This document shows positions 1-10,856 of a stretch of 64,000 bases of DNA, in pieces. Each line of letters opens with the position of its first letter. Within the stretch, counting starts at the first letter, position 1. The translations under genes and the position numbers were made by a program. The notes below the pieces were generated by a model, which did not search any database, was not told the origin of the DNA, and saw nothing but the letters and a program-made list of their open reading frames with translations. Source of the DNA: Arsenophonus sp052174495 (GTDB lineage Bacteria > Pseudomonadota > Gammaproteobacteria > Enterobacterales > Enterobacteriaceae); assembly GCA_052174495.1 (NCBI GenBank), contig JBQMRR010000015.1, positions 1 to 64,000 of the forward strand, given 5' to 3'.

Positions 1-1
1 A

Positions 2-645
2 AAATGGGAATTAGAAGATTTCTGTTTTCATTATTTATATCCGGATGAATATAAACAGATTGCTCAATTACTTCATGAACGTCGTATTGATCGTGAACGA
101 TATATTGATGATTTTGTTTTCTCACTAGAACATTTTATGTTACAGAAAAACATTACAGCAGAAATTTATGGGCGCCCGAAACATATATATAGCATCTGGC
201 GCAAAATGCAAAAGAAATACCTAACCTTTGATGAGATTTTTGATGTTCGTGCCGTTCGTATTATCGTTGAACGTTTACAAGATTGTTACGCTGCATTAGC
301 CATTGTGCATACCAATTTTCGTCATTTACCTGACGAGTTTGATGATTATATTGCTAATCCTAAAGCAAATGGCTATCAATCTATTCATGTTGTGGTATTA
401 GGGCCAAATAGTAAAACGATTGAAATACAAATTCGAACTCAACAAATGCATGAAGATGCTGAATTAGGTATTGCCGCCCATTGGAAATATAAAGAAGGAG
501 CAGTAATAACAGGTAAATGCAATAATTATGAAAATCGTGTTATCTGGTTGAAAAAATTGATATTCTGGCAGAAAAGGATGCCAGATTCAGGGAAAATACT
601 TGATAAAGTTTGTAACTAGATTTGATAAGATTTATGTTTATTCTA
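2..645 (+). pseudogene. relA: relA, 3'-truncated (p)ppGpp synthetase I fragment
   Basis: RelA makes (p)ppGpp from GTP/GDP and ATP on starved ribosomes. The frame is open from the left edge of the window to a stop at 617-619, about 205 codons, and aligns with roughly residues 180-390 of enterobacterial RelA. The nucleotide-binding YGRPKHIYSIWRKMQKK motif, the RelA-type ExDD motif (PDEFDDY) and EIQIRTQQMHEDAELG are all intact. At 610-620 a small frameshift occurs; the next frame continues with RFDKIYVY, matching FDDRVYVF of RelA, to about 645, where IS256-type sequence begins. The TGS, helical and ACT regulatory domains are therefore gone. The synthetase part is uninterrupted, unlike other dead genes nearby, so a truncated enzyme may still be made; the N-terminus lies outside the window. 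mazG and pyrG, which separate relA and eno in E. coli, are absent. Confidence 0.85.
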
Positions 646-1340
646 GTCTATGGTATTTCAAAGATACTGCTAGGTTTTATCCTGCCTGATTAATTTTATT
701 AATTATTCTAACAATAGAGAGATAATATGTCATGAAATTCTACTCTATAGCTATCCAATAAAGTAGATATTATTTGTAATGCCTTTCATAAATTTATCCA
801 GAATGGTGCTAGATAACTGATAGGCACTGCTCTTAAAATGGAGTTCAAAGTAATGCTAGTAAGATGCTCAATACTGCCTTGTCGATAGACGGCTATGAAA
901 TTGAATCTAACAGTTATTTGCTATAAGGAACCATATAAACTGCTATTGGCAATATTGAGATTAAAGTTCCTAAGGTTAAGGATTGTAGCGGCAATAGAAT
1001 ATCCTTTAATAAATTATTATTACCGCCTTATCTAAAGAGTACAAAATCAACGAAGGTTAACCGTGGCTGTTCTACTGATATACATCGGTGACTTGACAAA
1101 GCTTAAGGGTATTTCTTAATAAAACACATTGACACTTTGCCAACAGTATTGTCAGCCTGAATAGTAATAGCTTAAAAAGCATAGGTTATTGCTTAGAAAA
1201 GTAAGAATCAGCTAAGAGCTTTGACATGTTGACCTTGATCTAAATAATATTTAATCTAAGGATAGATAAGAAATTTATGAAGCATCAGAGTAGATCCTGA
1301 CCGTCATACATCAGTTTTCTGATAACTCATAAAAAATTAG
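645..1340 (+). mobile_element. IS256-family remnant, internally deleted
   Basis: Degenerate transposase sequence read on plus. A stretch near 955-1050 translates as VEIKVPKVKD, then FNKLLLPPYLKSTKS, the signature of IS256-type transposases. The 5' part (645-1090) joins directly to the 3' end (about 1210-1340), so the catalytic middle is deleted. It follows the relA break directly, so this insertion plausibly truncated relA. Confidence 0.75.
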
Positions 1341-1399
1341 ATTAATAGTATTAATTTATTACCATTCACTGAAATATAACTTTTACTGAGGAAAATTTA

Positions 1400-2719
1400 A
1401 TGTCAAAAATTATTAAAGTCATCGGGCGTGAAATTATTGACTCTCGTGGTAATCCGACTGTTGAAGCAGAGGTTCATTTAAAAGGGAAATTTATTGGTTT
1501 AGCAGCGGTACCATCTGGCGCATCTACCGGTTCACGAGAAGCATTGGAACTACGTGATGGTGATAAAGATCGATTTTTAGGTAAAGGTGTTTTAAAGGCA
1601 GTTGCAGCAGTAAATGACCAAATTGCTAATGCATTAATAGATCAAGATGCTAAAAATCAAGCTAATATCGATAAAATCATGATCGAATTAGACGGTACAG
1701 AAAATAAATCTAAAATCGGTGCTAATGCGATTTTGGCTGTTTCATTAGCTAATGCAAAAGCAGCTGCAGCTGCAAAAGGTATTCCTTTATATGAGCATAT
1801 TGCTGAATTAAATGGGACACCAGGTAAATTTTCTATGCCATTACCAATGATGAATATTATTAATGGTGGCGAACATGCGGATAACAATATTGATATTCAA
1901 GAATTTATGATTCAGCCAGTAGGTGCAAAAAGCTTAAAAGAAGCAGTTCGTATGGGGTCAGAAATTTTTCATCACTTGGGAAAAGTATTAAAAGTTAAAG
2001 GTATGAGTACGGCAGTGGGAGATGAAGGTGGTTATGCTCCAAATTTAGAATCTACTTCTGCAGCTTTATCTGTAATTAAAGATGCTGTTGAAGTAGCAGG
2101 TTATGCATTAGGTAAGGATATTACTTTAGCAATAGATTGTGCTGCTTCAGAATTTTACAATCGGAAAACAGGTAATTATGACCTGAAAGGTGAAGGGAAA
2201 ACTTTTACTTCACAAGAATTTACTCATTATTTAGAAGAATTAACTAAACAATATCCAATAATTTCTATTGAAGATGGACTCAATGAGTCAGATTGGGATG
2301 GTTTTGCTTATCAGACTAAAGTGTTAGGAGATAAAATTCAGTTAGTCGGTGATGATTTATTTATTACAAATACTAAGATTTTTCAAGAAGGTATAGAAAA
2401 AGGTATTGCTAATTCTATTTTGATTAAATTTAACCAGATTGGTACCTTAACTGAAACTCTTGCTGCAATTAAGATGGCTAAAGATATGGGCTACACTACG
2501 ATTATCTCACATCGATCAGGTGAAACTGAAGATGTTACAATTGCAGATTTAGCGGTAGGAACATCAGCTGGTCAAATCAAAACAGGTTCAATTAGCCGTT
2601 CTGATCGGGTAGCTAAATATAATCAGTTAATCCGTATTGAAGAATTATTAGGTGAAAAAGCGCCTTTTAATGGTATAAAAGAAGTAAAGACTAAACTTAA
2701 ATTTACATTTATTGATTAA
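1400..2719 (+). CDS. eno: Enolase
   Basis: Interconverts 2-phosphoglycerate and phosphoenolpyruvate in glycolysis; cytosolic, and an RNA-degradosome partner in E. coli. At 439 residues it is slightly longer than the usual 432. Key elements are visible: the N-terminal SRGNPTVEAEV and GASTGSREALELRDGD, the Mg-binding aspartate in LAIDCAASEF, the glutamate in ISIEDGLNESDWDGF, the aspartate in LVGDDLFITN, the catalytic lysine in ILIKFNQIGT, and HRSGETEDVTIADLAVG. A GAGG Shine-Dalgarno lies about 8 nt before the ATG. The family normally ends near GIKEVKGQ; here about 7 extra residues (KLKFTFID) suggest loss of the ancestral stop. In E. coli it follows pyrG; here only IS debris precedes it. Confidence 0.98.
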   Translation: MSKIIKVIGREIIDSRGNPTVEAEVHLKGKFIGLAAVPSGASTGSREALELRDGDKDRFLGKGVLKAVAAVNDQIANALIDQDAKNQANIDKIMIELDGTENKSKIGANAILAVSLANAKAAAAAKGIPLYEHIAELNGTPGKFSMPLPMMNIINGGEHADNNIDIQEFMIQPVGAKSLKEAVRMGSEIFHHLGKVLKVKGMSTAVGDEGGYAPNLESTSAALSVIKDAVEVAGYALGKDITLAIDCAASEFYNRKTGNYDLKGEGKTFTSQEFTHYLEELTKQYPIISIEDGLNESDWDGFAYQTKVLGDKIQLVGDDLFITNTKIFQEGIEKGIANSILIKFNQIGTLTETLAAIKMAKDMGYTTIISHRSGETEDVTIADLAVGTSAGQIKTGSISRSDRVAKYNQLIRIEELLGEKAPFNGIKEVKTKLKFTFID

Positions 2720-2904
2720 TTATATATTAAAAGAGAAAGATTTTATCTTGTCTCGTTTTTTATTAAAAATACTTCGACTTCGTTTATGTTTTTGCTCCTT
2801 AAAAAAAATCAAAAGCTTATTAATGTTATTAATTTATTTATTCAAGTTGCTATTGATTTTAGCAATCTTGAATGAGTTATCCTTATTTATATTATATAGA
2901 GTTT

Positions 2905-4285
2905 TATAAATGGCGGCGGTAATCCCCTGTAGTGATTGATTTTGTGAATAATGTTAATAATAGAGAGATGATATGCTATGAAAAATCTAGCATACAGAGA
3001 TCTGTAAATGAATATTATTCTGATCTCTTGTATGAACGAATCCATAATGTAACTAGGAAGCTGATAGGTACTGCTCTTAAGACGCTGCTAAAAAGTCATA
3101 CTACGATAATATCCTGAACGCGTCGGCTTGTCCAACAGATGTCAAGCCGTAATCCGTAACGATTATTTATTGCGTCTAACCTACAAACGGGTATTGAGAT
3201 GTTAAAATTAAAGTACCTAAAGTGCAGAGATCACGACAGCAACAGAATATACTTCAATAGCTCCCTTACTATTGCCTTATCTGAATCTTGCAAAAAGTAG
3301 CGAAGAGTTACTGATATCCCTGTAACTCTGAGGATATACCACCGGTAATTTTCACTCAATTCTGGGGCAGTTTTCGATAAAAATATATCATCTTTTCGCC
3401 AGTCACCCCCATCAGAAGACTGAGATAGTAATAACTTGATGAGTATTAGTAATGCTATCTGCGCGATTTACCAATACGTACTATATTTATTTTTGTACCA
3501 ATAATATATACCGTTCTGTCAAGAGACAGAAAATTGCTTTTTCCTAGTAGTTATTATTTGTAGCACTATGTATGGACATAAGAAGCTCATTGCAGCCAAA
3601 GATGCTTATCAAGAGTCAGAAGCACACTGTTTGCCGAACTTTTTAATGACTTATTTAGAAGGATGATTTAACTATATTTACCAGGATTGTTATGGGAAAT
3701 GATGTTTGGTTTTTTTAGAATGTAATGGGCAAAGATATTCCCGCAGATGTGCCAGCAATGTTATTAGCTACACAAAATAGCTAATATGCCACCTTTGTTT
3801 CCAAAAGATATGTAATCAAAAGCTAAAACTTGAGTTATAGGACTCCAACTAACAAGAAAGAGCCCTAATGCCGCTAATAAAGCCTTTAATATTTTGTTAG
3901 TAAGGTTTTAGAGAAGTATCATCCTGCTTTGATGAAGAAACTAAAAAAAACGAGAAGAATTGTTGGCATCCTACCCCCTTTATCAGCGCATTGAGAGCAT
4001 CAATAAGAATAAAAAATCTGATTTATCGATTTTTTAGCAATGAGGCTATAAATCTTATACGCGAAGCTCGAAGTTACTATTCCCCAATAAAAATAATCCT
4101 TTCAATGATATTTAAGTTGATTCCTATCTACTCAGAAAGATTTAAATCGGTTAAGGGGTTGACCTGTTTGATTCTAGTTGATAAACAATATTAAATTTAA
4201 GAATATAGGATACATTTATAAAGCATTAAAGTGAAATATAATATGACCACTCTATATTAGATTTACTGATAACTCTTCTGAATTT
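2905..4285 (+). mobile_element. IS256-family element, decayed copy
   Basis: Near full-length copy read on plus with many stops and frameshifts. Recognisable pieces include a DAYQESE stretch near 3600 (family DGYRESE), a run near 3905-4030 matching the KYHPxAMxKL-DRExLLAFYDFPAEHW-TxNPIES region, and the C-terminal LRG region near 4150. The left end is blurred. Confidence 0.75.
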
Positions 4286-4289
4286 TCAA

Positions 4290-5150
4290 ATAAACTATTT
4301 TGTATAGAAAAAATTTTGCGCATGAGTGCGTAGCGTTTAATTGGATATTATTATTTACATAAATAATTATTACTACATTGATAAGAATGATTTTCTAAAA
4401 TAATTTTTCCTCTTGATAAGGCTTTATTAGTCAAAGTTTAAGTTAATTATGTGTAAATAAGTTAGATTAGAATCTATTTTGATTAGGTGCTTAAATTTAA
4501 TGTTAGATTGGTGAAAAGTATAAGATATTGCACCAGTTAGAAGAAAGTAGTGTTGTTGTGTAATATCAAGAGAATTCTATTGTTTGATAATAATTTTATT
4601 GATAACAATATTAAGTTTAGCAAGATTTATTAGATTATTAATAAGTAAAGAAATTTTTCTATCGTTAGTTAAATTAATGCTTTTACCTATTGTGCTGATG
4701 AATTTTAGACTTTCATTTATTTTAATGGTTTTCCTGATGGAGTCTCTAGATTCCTACGATAAGCAGGATTTTAACATTATTTGTTTTATCAGTTTTAACT
4801 GATCTATCTAATTAGGATCAAAAATCATTCTTTTAATACAAGTAGTGTTTTAAAGATTAGTTTGTTTATTGGGTTATGTTTGAAAAGCTTATTGCTTTGC
4901 TCGCAGTGCAATTTGCAGTTACGTCTATATTCAATTCTTGTAGTTTTATACAATCTTTTCCAGGCCAGAGATTTCAATAAATAAAACTGGGTGACACTAT
5001 GCCAGAATCTACTTAGACATTTTTAATCGATTGATATAACTTTTTCATATTTTAAATGTAGAATTCTTTATATATAAATGCTTAGTTATTAACATTATTA
5101 GTAGATCGTAAGCTAATTTCATACTCTATAGCAAAGATTTTATATCATTT
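4290..5150. other. Eroded spacer, nothing recognised
   Basis: About 860 bases of AT-rich DNA between an IS256-type remnant and an unidentified decayed reading frame. A 72-codon hydrophobic open frame at 4584-4802 is of low complexity and resembles nothing I know. No RNA gene or terminator was seen. Confidence 0.5.
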
Positions 5151-5157
5151 ACTTCTA

Positions 5158-5480
5158 TCAAAATAAGGATCGACTTTGATTGATGATCACATCAAGAAAA
5201 CGGCTAATGCATTCTGGATTAAATTCTCCAAGAAGTTTATAACTGGTACATAATTCCATCAATCTCAGACGATTAAAACCAAGATTTCTTTTTTCTTTTT
5301 ATTTGCTCCTTTTCGAATGTTTTCTACCTTTTCTATATAAAATAGATGCTTCTCTTGAAGAGATTCGTAAAAAAATATTTCATCGATTTTAATAATACTA
5401 CTTAGTGCATTTATATTGGCTGTTGCTGATAAAGCAGGGAAATAGCAATTATATCCCCATAATGAGAGTGCAATGTTCAT
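5158..5480 (-). pseudogene. Unidentified decayed protein-coding fragment
   Basis: I do not recognise this gene. On minus, an open frame runs from 5480 to 5265. With a one-base shift near 5285 it continues to a stop at 5158 with ordinary-looking protein sequence (RLRLMELCTSYKLLGEFNP, then ISRFLDVIINQSRSLF). The mixed composition suggests a real but frameshifted gene rather than chance. It lies between two facing IS256 remnants, so its former neighbours are unknown. Confidence 0.4.
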
Positions 5481-5524
5481 TATTTAAATAATACTTTATA
5501 TTTTTAATGTAAGTTTTGCTAAAT

Positions 5525-6880
5525 ATTATGTATGTCAATTGTACTAACTTCCATTCTAGTTCTTTATGAATCTATTCTACATTCTAAAATTTAACATTGT
5601 TTATCACTATAATTAAACAGGTCAAATCCTCTTACCTGGTTAAAGTTTTTGAGCAGATGGGAGAAACTTTAATACTATAGAAAGGATTATTTTTAAGCTA
5701 AATCTCTTCGCGGGTCAGCTTCATAACCCTCACGTTACAAAAGTTGATTCAATAGGATTAATAGTTCTTATTGACGTTTAGTGGCTAACGAAAAATCATA
5801 GAATGCCATGAATTCTTCTTGATTTTTTTCTAACTTCTTCATTGCTATAGAATACTACTGAAAACCTTACCAATAAAACATCAAAGGTTTTATTAGCGGA
5901 ATCGCAACTTTCTACTAGCTAAAATTCGATTGTATGTCTTTTAGAATGAATCTAACACATCAGTTATTTATCTACTTAACAGTGTTAGTACTTCGGTGCT
6001 CAGGAATATTTTGCAATTACATTCAAAAACTAAGGGTATTCTCATCTAGTGGAAACATGGCCTGAGAGATACGGTTAAGCTCTATGCTTACAAGACATTA
6101 GGAGTTTACCTTTAATTTGTTTCTTACCTTTAATAAGAACATTATAGCGCAACCTAACTCTTTTATAGCTATGAGCAGTGCTCTTCTTTGACTAGAAAAT
6201 GAAGACAATCAGCTTGTCTGATAGAATGTATTATTCCTTCCCCCCTAAAAATAAACGTAACGCATATCGTTTAAACTATGTAGGAACCCCCCATTGCCTC
6301 TGCTTTTTAAGCTATCCCTATTTCAGTCTGCTGATATTATTGATGAGAGAGGGACTATGTATTTTTAATCAAGAAGTGGATAAAGGCTTCATGAACTCAC
6401 CTATAGATATATCTGTAAAATAGCCATAGTAGAACTTTCAATGATTTTTACGCTTCAGATAAAGGAGTAAGGAATGATCTGTCAAAACATATTCTGTTAC
6501 CGCTGTAACCCATTTATTTTAGGTACTTTAATTTTGATATGTCAATATTCATTTTGTGAGTTAGATGTAGCAAATAACTGTTACGGATTACAGGTTGATG
6601 CCCGTTGATAAGCTGCGTTCAAGATGTTATCACACAGTCATGGCTCTCAGTTCCAGCTCCATTATCAACATTAGTGTTTATCACCTTCTAGTAGCATTAT
6701 AGATGAGTTATACAAGGGATGAAAATAATAACTTATTTCACAGATCTATGTAAGATAGACTTTTCATGATATATCAACAATCTGTTATTGACATCATCCC
6801 CGAAATCAATTAACAGGAGGATACACATTGCCATTTTAAAACTCTATACAATATAAATAAGCATAACTTCTTTCCTGACA
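5525..6880 (-). mobile_element. IS256-family element, decayed copy
   Basis: Inverted relative to the 2905-4285 copy. The 3' end (5560-5660) matches the reverse complement of the 3' ends of the plus-strand copies, and the IEIKVPK-encoding region lies at about 6510-6560. Two C6 tracts (6240-6245, 6287-6292) lie inside. No open transposase frame remains. Confidence 0.75.
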
Positions 6881-7094
6881 ATAAAAACATCCCTCATTAT
6901 CATGAGGTTTATATAATAATTCCGGAACTAAAGAAAATACTTGTTAACATTATATATATAATATTGAAGTTTTTAGATAAAGATAATACATTGATAAATC
7001 AATATTTTATATAGTTTTAAACTAAAAGTCTAATTTATTTTTAAGGAAAAATTCATCGTCATCATATAAATTAGTTAGAGGATAGTAACAACTT

Positions 7095-7127
7095 AAATTA
7101 ATTATTATCTGTTATAATAATTAATTT
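7095..7127 (-). terminator. Possible terminator hairpin after fba
   Basis: Perfect 11-bp inverted repeat (7098-7108 with 7114-7124, 5-nt loop) 44 nt beyond the fba stop. The stem is pure A/T and the following T run on minus is short, so termination efficiency is doubtful. It is the only hairpin seen downstream of the epd-pgk-fba operon. Confidence 0.35.
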
Positions 7128-7167
7128 TATAAGCAACAGGATTGAAAATTAAAAAATAAAATAGCGA

Positions 7168-8244
7168 TTAATACAGCACATTAACACAATTTAATTCTCT
7201 AAATGCAACCTCTAAACGTTCAATCATAGAAATCTGACCTGCACGTAGCCAAACACGAGGGTCATAATATTTTTTATTAGGTTTATCTTCACTTTCTGGA
7301 TTACCTAATTGAGTTTTTAGATAACCTTCATTTTTCTTATAATAATTTAAAATTCCTTGCCAAGTCGCCCATTGAATATCAGTATCAATATTCATCTTTA
7401 CTACACCGTAACTGACCGCTTCTTTAATTTCTTCAGAAGTAGAGCCTGATCCTCCATGGAAAACAAAATTTAGATTATTTATCGTTGGCAAATTAAATTT
7501 TTGTGCAATGTACTCTTGTGAGTTCTTAAGAATTTTTGGTGTTAATTGAACATTGCCTTGCTTATAAACACCATGTACATTACCAAAAGATGCTGCAATA
7601 GTAAATCTATGACTAATTTTGCTTAACTGCTGATAGGCATAAGCGACATCTTCAGGTTGCGTATAAAGTAATGAACTATCTAAGCTAGTGTTATCGATAC
7701 CATCTTCCTCACCACCAGTACAACCTAATTCAATTTCTAATGTCATACCAATTTTACTTATCCGTTGTAAATATTGAGAGCAAATTTCAATATTTTTTGT
7801 CAATGGCTCTTCAGATAAATCAATCATATGGGATGAAAATAGTGGCTTACTGTTGATTTTATAATATTCTTCACCTACATCTAGCAGTCCATCAATCCAA
7901 GGTAATAATTTATGTACACAATGATCGGTGTGTAAAATTACAGCAACACCGTAATGCTTTGCCATTTGATGAACATGATGAGCACCTGATATTGTCCCTA
8001 AAATCGCAGCTTGCATGCCTTCTGTTTTTAGACCTTTACCGGCAATGAACGAACCACCACTGTTAGAAAATTGAATAATTACAGGAGAACGAACTTTAGC
8101 AGCGGTTTCCAAAACAGCATTAATTGAATCTGTACCAATACAATTGACTGCTGGTAAGGCAAATTTATGTTCTTTTGCAATAGCAAAAACTTTTTGTAGA
8201 TCATCTCCGGTAATAACACCTGGTTTTATAAAATCTTTATACAT
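7168..8244 (-). CDS. fbaA: Class II fructose-bisphosphate aldolase
   Basis: Zn-dependent cleavage of fructose 1,6-bisphosphate to dihydroxyacetone phosphate and glyceraldehyde 3-phosphate. I start it at the ATG at 8244 (MYKDFIKPGVITGDD), giving 358 residues against 359 in E. coli. An AGGA element lies about 9 nt upstream, and the extra 16 codons reachable upstream have no homology. Zinc and active-site motifs are present: HTDHC, LEIELGCTGGEEDG, FGNVHGVY, FHGGSGS and VKMNIDTD. It is third in the operon epd-pgk-fba, 63 nt after pgk, the same order as in E. coli. Confidence 0.97.
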   Translation of the reverse strand: MYKDFIKPGVITGDDLQKVFAIAKEHKFALPAVNCIGTDSINAVLETAAKVRSPVIIQFSNSGGSFIAGKGLKTEGMQAAILGTISGAHHVHQMAKHYGVAVILHTDHCVHKLLPWIDGLLDVGEEYYKINSKPLFSSHMIDLSEEPLTKNIEICSQYLQRISKIGMTLEIELGCTGGEEDGIDNTSLDSSLLYTQPEDVAYAYQQLSKISHRFTIAASFGNVHGVYKQGNVQLTPKILKNSQEYIAQKFNLPTINNLNFVFHGGSGSTSEEIKEAVSYGVVKMNIDTDIQWATWQGILNYYKKNEGYLKTQLGNPESEDKPNKKYYDPRVWLRAGQISMIERLEVAFRELNCVNVLY

Positions 8245-8307
8245 GAGATAAAGTCCTATTATTGGACAGGAAAATATAATATTACCTGTCATTTCTTTAT
8301 GACATAA

Positions 8308-9471
8308 TTATTGTTTTACTCGTTCTTCTAATACTACAACTGCTGGCAATTTTTTACCTTCTAAAAATTTAAGAAAAGCACCACCTCCAGTAGAAATATA
8401 AGAGATTTTATCTGTAATACCAAAAAGATTGATAGCCGCTATCGTATCACCACCACCAGCAATAGAAAAAGCGTTGCTTTCTGCAATCGTTTGTGAAATT
8501 ACTGTGGTGCTATGACAAAAATTAGGAAATTCAAAAACACCAAGCGGGCCATTCCATAAAATTGTTTTTGCCTTTTTAAGGATATCAGCTAAATGTTTAG
8601 TAGTTTTATCACCTAAGTCTAAAATCTGTTCGTTATCTTTAATGTCATTGACAGATTTTATTACCGCCTCTGCCGTTTTAGAAAATTCTGTCGCTACACG
8701 AACGTCACTTGGTATAGCAATATAGCAAGTCGATAATAATTTTTTTGCTTCTGTGATTAAATCATTTTCATATAAAGATCGACCAACTTTATAACCTTTA
8801 GCAGCAATAAAGGTATTGGCAATACCTCCACCTAAAATGATCTGATCAGCAATTTTTGTTAAAGAATTCAAGATAGTTAATTTACTTGAAACTTTTGAAC
8901 CTCCAACGATAGCAACCATTGGACGGGCAGGATCTTTTAATACTTTACTTAATGCGTCAATTTCAGCAGATAAAAGTGGCCCTGCGCATGCTATAGGTGC
9001 AAATTTTGCTACACCATAGGTTGATGCCTGAGTACGGTGCGCGGTACCAAATGCATCCATTACATAGATATCACAAAGCGCAGCATATTGCTTAGATAAG
9101 GTTTCATCGTTCTTTTTTTCACCCCTATTGAAGCGTACATTCTCAAGAACCACTAACTCACCATTATAAACTTCAACCCCATTTAAATAATCTTTTACCA
9201 AACAAACAGGATAGTCTAACTTATTTCGTAAATAGTCTACAATGGGTTTTAATGAAAACTCCTGATTATACTCACCTTCAATCGGGCGACCTAAATGAGA
9301 TGTTACCATTACCTTTGCGCCTTGTTTTAAAGCAGTTTTAATCGTTGGTAAAGAAGCAGAAATTCGTGTATCAGACGTAACTTTTCCATCTTTGACAGGA
9401 ACGTTTAGATCAGCTCGGATGAATATTTTTTTACCCTTTAGATCTAGATCACTCATCTTAATTATAGACAT
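8308..9471 (-). CDS. pgk: Phosphoglycerate kinase
   Basis: Transfers phosphate from 1,3-bisphosphoglycerate to ADP in glycolysis, yielding ATP. It has 387 residues, identical in length to E. coli. The N-terminal substrate domain shows FIRADLNVPV and SHLGRP; VLENVRFNRGEKKND and AFGTAHR follow. The nucleotide domain contains VAIVGGSKVSSKL, ILGGGIANTFIAAKG, WNGPLGVFE and SIAGGGDTIAA. An AAGGA ribosome site lies 7 nt before the ATG. It is the middle gene of epd-pgk-fba, with gaps of 82 and 63 nt. In an organism that has lost complex I, substrate-level ATP from this step and from pyruvate kinase should weigh more (inference). Confidence 0.98.
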   Translation of the reverse strand: MSIIKMSDLDLKGKKIFIRADLNVPVKDGKVTSDTRISASLPTIKTALKQGAKVMVTSHLGRPIEGEYNQEFSLKPIVDYLRNKLDYPVCLVKDYLNGVEVYNGELVVLENVRFNRGEKKNDETLSKQYAALCDIYVMDAFGTAHRTQASTYGVAKFAPIACAGPLLSAEIDALSKVLKDPARPMVAIVGGSKVSSKLTILNSLTKIADQIILGGGIANTFIAAKGYKVGRSLYENDLITEAKKLLSTCYIAIPSDVRVATEFSKTAEAVIKSVNDIKDNEQILDLGDKTTKHLADILKKAKTILWNGPLGVFEFPNFCHSTTVISQTIAESNAFSIAGGGDTIAAINLFGITDKISYISTGGGAFLKFLEGKKLPAVVVLEERVKQ

Positions 9472-9553
9472 AGTAAATCCTTTTATTAATTTTTTAAATT
9501 ATTAATCTCTATTTCGTATAGGATAAACGATATGGGGCTATATATGCTGTTTG

Positions 9554-10585
9554 TTAACAGATAAATTTTTTAAAACCAGTAGCAGCCATTGCTAATGTTG
9601 TATCAAGCATACGATTGGCAAAACCCCATTCATTATCACACCAAACTAAAATTTTAATCAGGTGTTGCCCACTAACTCGTGTTTGCGTGCTATCTACAAT
9701 AGCACTATGCGGGTCATGATTAAAATCAGTTGATACTAACGGCAATTCAGTATAATCAACTATACCACGAAACAAACCCTTTGCTGCCTGTTCCAATATC
9801 TGATTAACTTTCGTAACTGTTACTTTAGATCTTACCGTCACATTAAGATCTATTGCCGTTACATTGATAGTTGGTACCCGAATTGATATTGCTTCAAAAT
9901 GATCTTTGAATTTAGGAAATATTCGTGTAATTCCAGAAGCTAATTTAGTATCAACAGGAATAATAGATTGACTAGCAGCACGTGTTCGACGTAAGTCTGA
10001 GTGATAAGTATCGATAACTGGCTGATCATTCATTGAAGCATGAATTGTTGTTACTGTACCAAACTCAATATCCAAAGCATCATCTAATATTTTTATCACT
10101 GGAATAATACAATTTGTAGTACATGATGCGTTTGATACTAATTGATCACTATTTTTCAAACTTGTTTCATTAACACCATAGACGATAGTTGCATCAAGAT
10201 CAGTACTCCCAGGATGAGAAAATAGAACTTTTTTTGCACCACTGGATAAATGCGCATAACCATCTGCCTTTGAGCCATAAACACCGGTGCAATCGAGTAC
10301 TATATCAATATCTAGTGCTCGCCATGTTAGTTTTTCAATCTCAGATTGATGAAAAAGATGTATATTGTCATTATCTACTACTAATGAATCGTTATTCAAC
10401 CGCACATCACAAACAAATCGACCATGACTAGAATCATACTTCAATAAATGCGCTATTCCTTCTGAAGCGGCAATTTCATTAATCGCAACAACAGCAATTT
10501 GAGCTCGATGATCTGATTCATAAAGCGCTCTTAATATACTACGTCCTATTCGACCAAATCCATTAATTGCTACTTTAACTACCAT
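9554..10585 (-). CDS. epd: D-erythrose-4-phosphate dehydrogenase
   Basis: Oxidises D-erythrose 4-phosphate to 4-phosphoerythronate with NAD, the first dedicated step of DXP-dependent pyridoxal 5'-phosphate synthesis. At 343 residues it is a GAPDH-fold protein with Rossmann motif INGFGRIGR, catalytic cysteine in SNASCTTNCI, RRTRAASQSIIPVDT and the C-terminal WCDNEWGFANRMLDTT. I call epd rather than gapA because of Epd-specific segments (LLKYDSSHGRF, HPGSTDLDATIVYGVN, DFNHDPHSAIVDSTQTRVSG) and its place before pgk-fba. Upstream tktA can supply erythrose 4-phosphate. Its retention fits vitamin B6 synthesis by the symbiont, though some GAPDH side activity cannot be excluded. Confidence 0.95.
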   Translation of the reverse strand: MVVKVAINGFGRIGRSILRALYESDHRAQIAVVAINEIAASEGIAHLLKYDSSHGRFVCDVRLNNDSLVVDNDNIHLFHQSEIEKLTWRALDIDIVLDCTGVYGSKADGYAHLSSGAKKVLFSHPGSTDLDATIVYGVNETSLKNSDQLVSNASCTTNCIIPVIKILDDALDIEFGTVTTIHASMNDQPVIDTYHSDLRRTRAASQSIIPVDTKLASGITRIFPKFKDHFEAISIRVPTINVTAIDLNVTVRSKVTVTKVNQILEQAAKGLFRGIVDYTELPLVSTDFNHDPHSAIVDSTQTRVSGQHLIKILVWCDNEWGFANRMLDTTLAMAATGFKKFIC

Positions 10586-10856
10586 ACTATTCCTTCAATA
10601 TAACAACTAATTTATTAATAGTAAGAATACTGATAATTACAGATTTTGTACTTAGGATTTTTGTTATCAATCATAAAAATATGATTTATATCAATAAATC
10701 TTTTAATTTTATAAAAAAGAAACGTTTCAACTTAATTTAAGTGCTACGACCTTGAAAAAGAAAGATTAGAATACAGCAGAAGCATATTTTCTGTACTAAA
10801 AAGAGCGTATCTAATCATATAAAATTGTAATAATACGCTCATATCATTTTAGTCAA

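Noticed and set aside
2712..2909. 65-codon open frame after eno
   Set aside because: Leucine/isoleucine-rich AT-driven translation without homology; overlaps the eno end and runs to IS debris.
4584..4802. 72-codon hydrophobic open frame as a membrane protein
   Set aside because: Poly-A/T composition alone gives I/L/F-rich frames; no ribosome site, neighbours or family match.
7168..8292. Upstream start for fba (8292)
   Set aside because: The extra 16 residues lack homology; ATG 8244 gives the family length and has a ribosome site.
9554..10585. Call as gapA (GAPDH)
   Set aside because: Epd-type residues and the epd-pgk-fba order favour erythrose-4-phosphate dehydrogenase.
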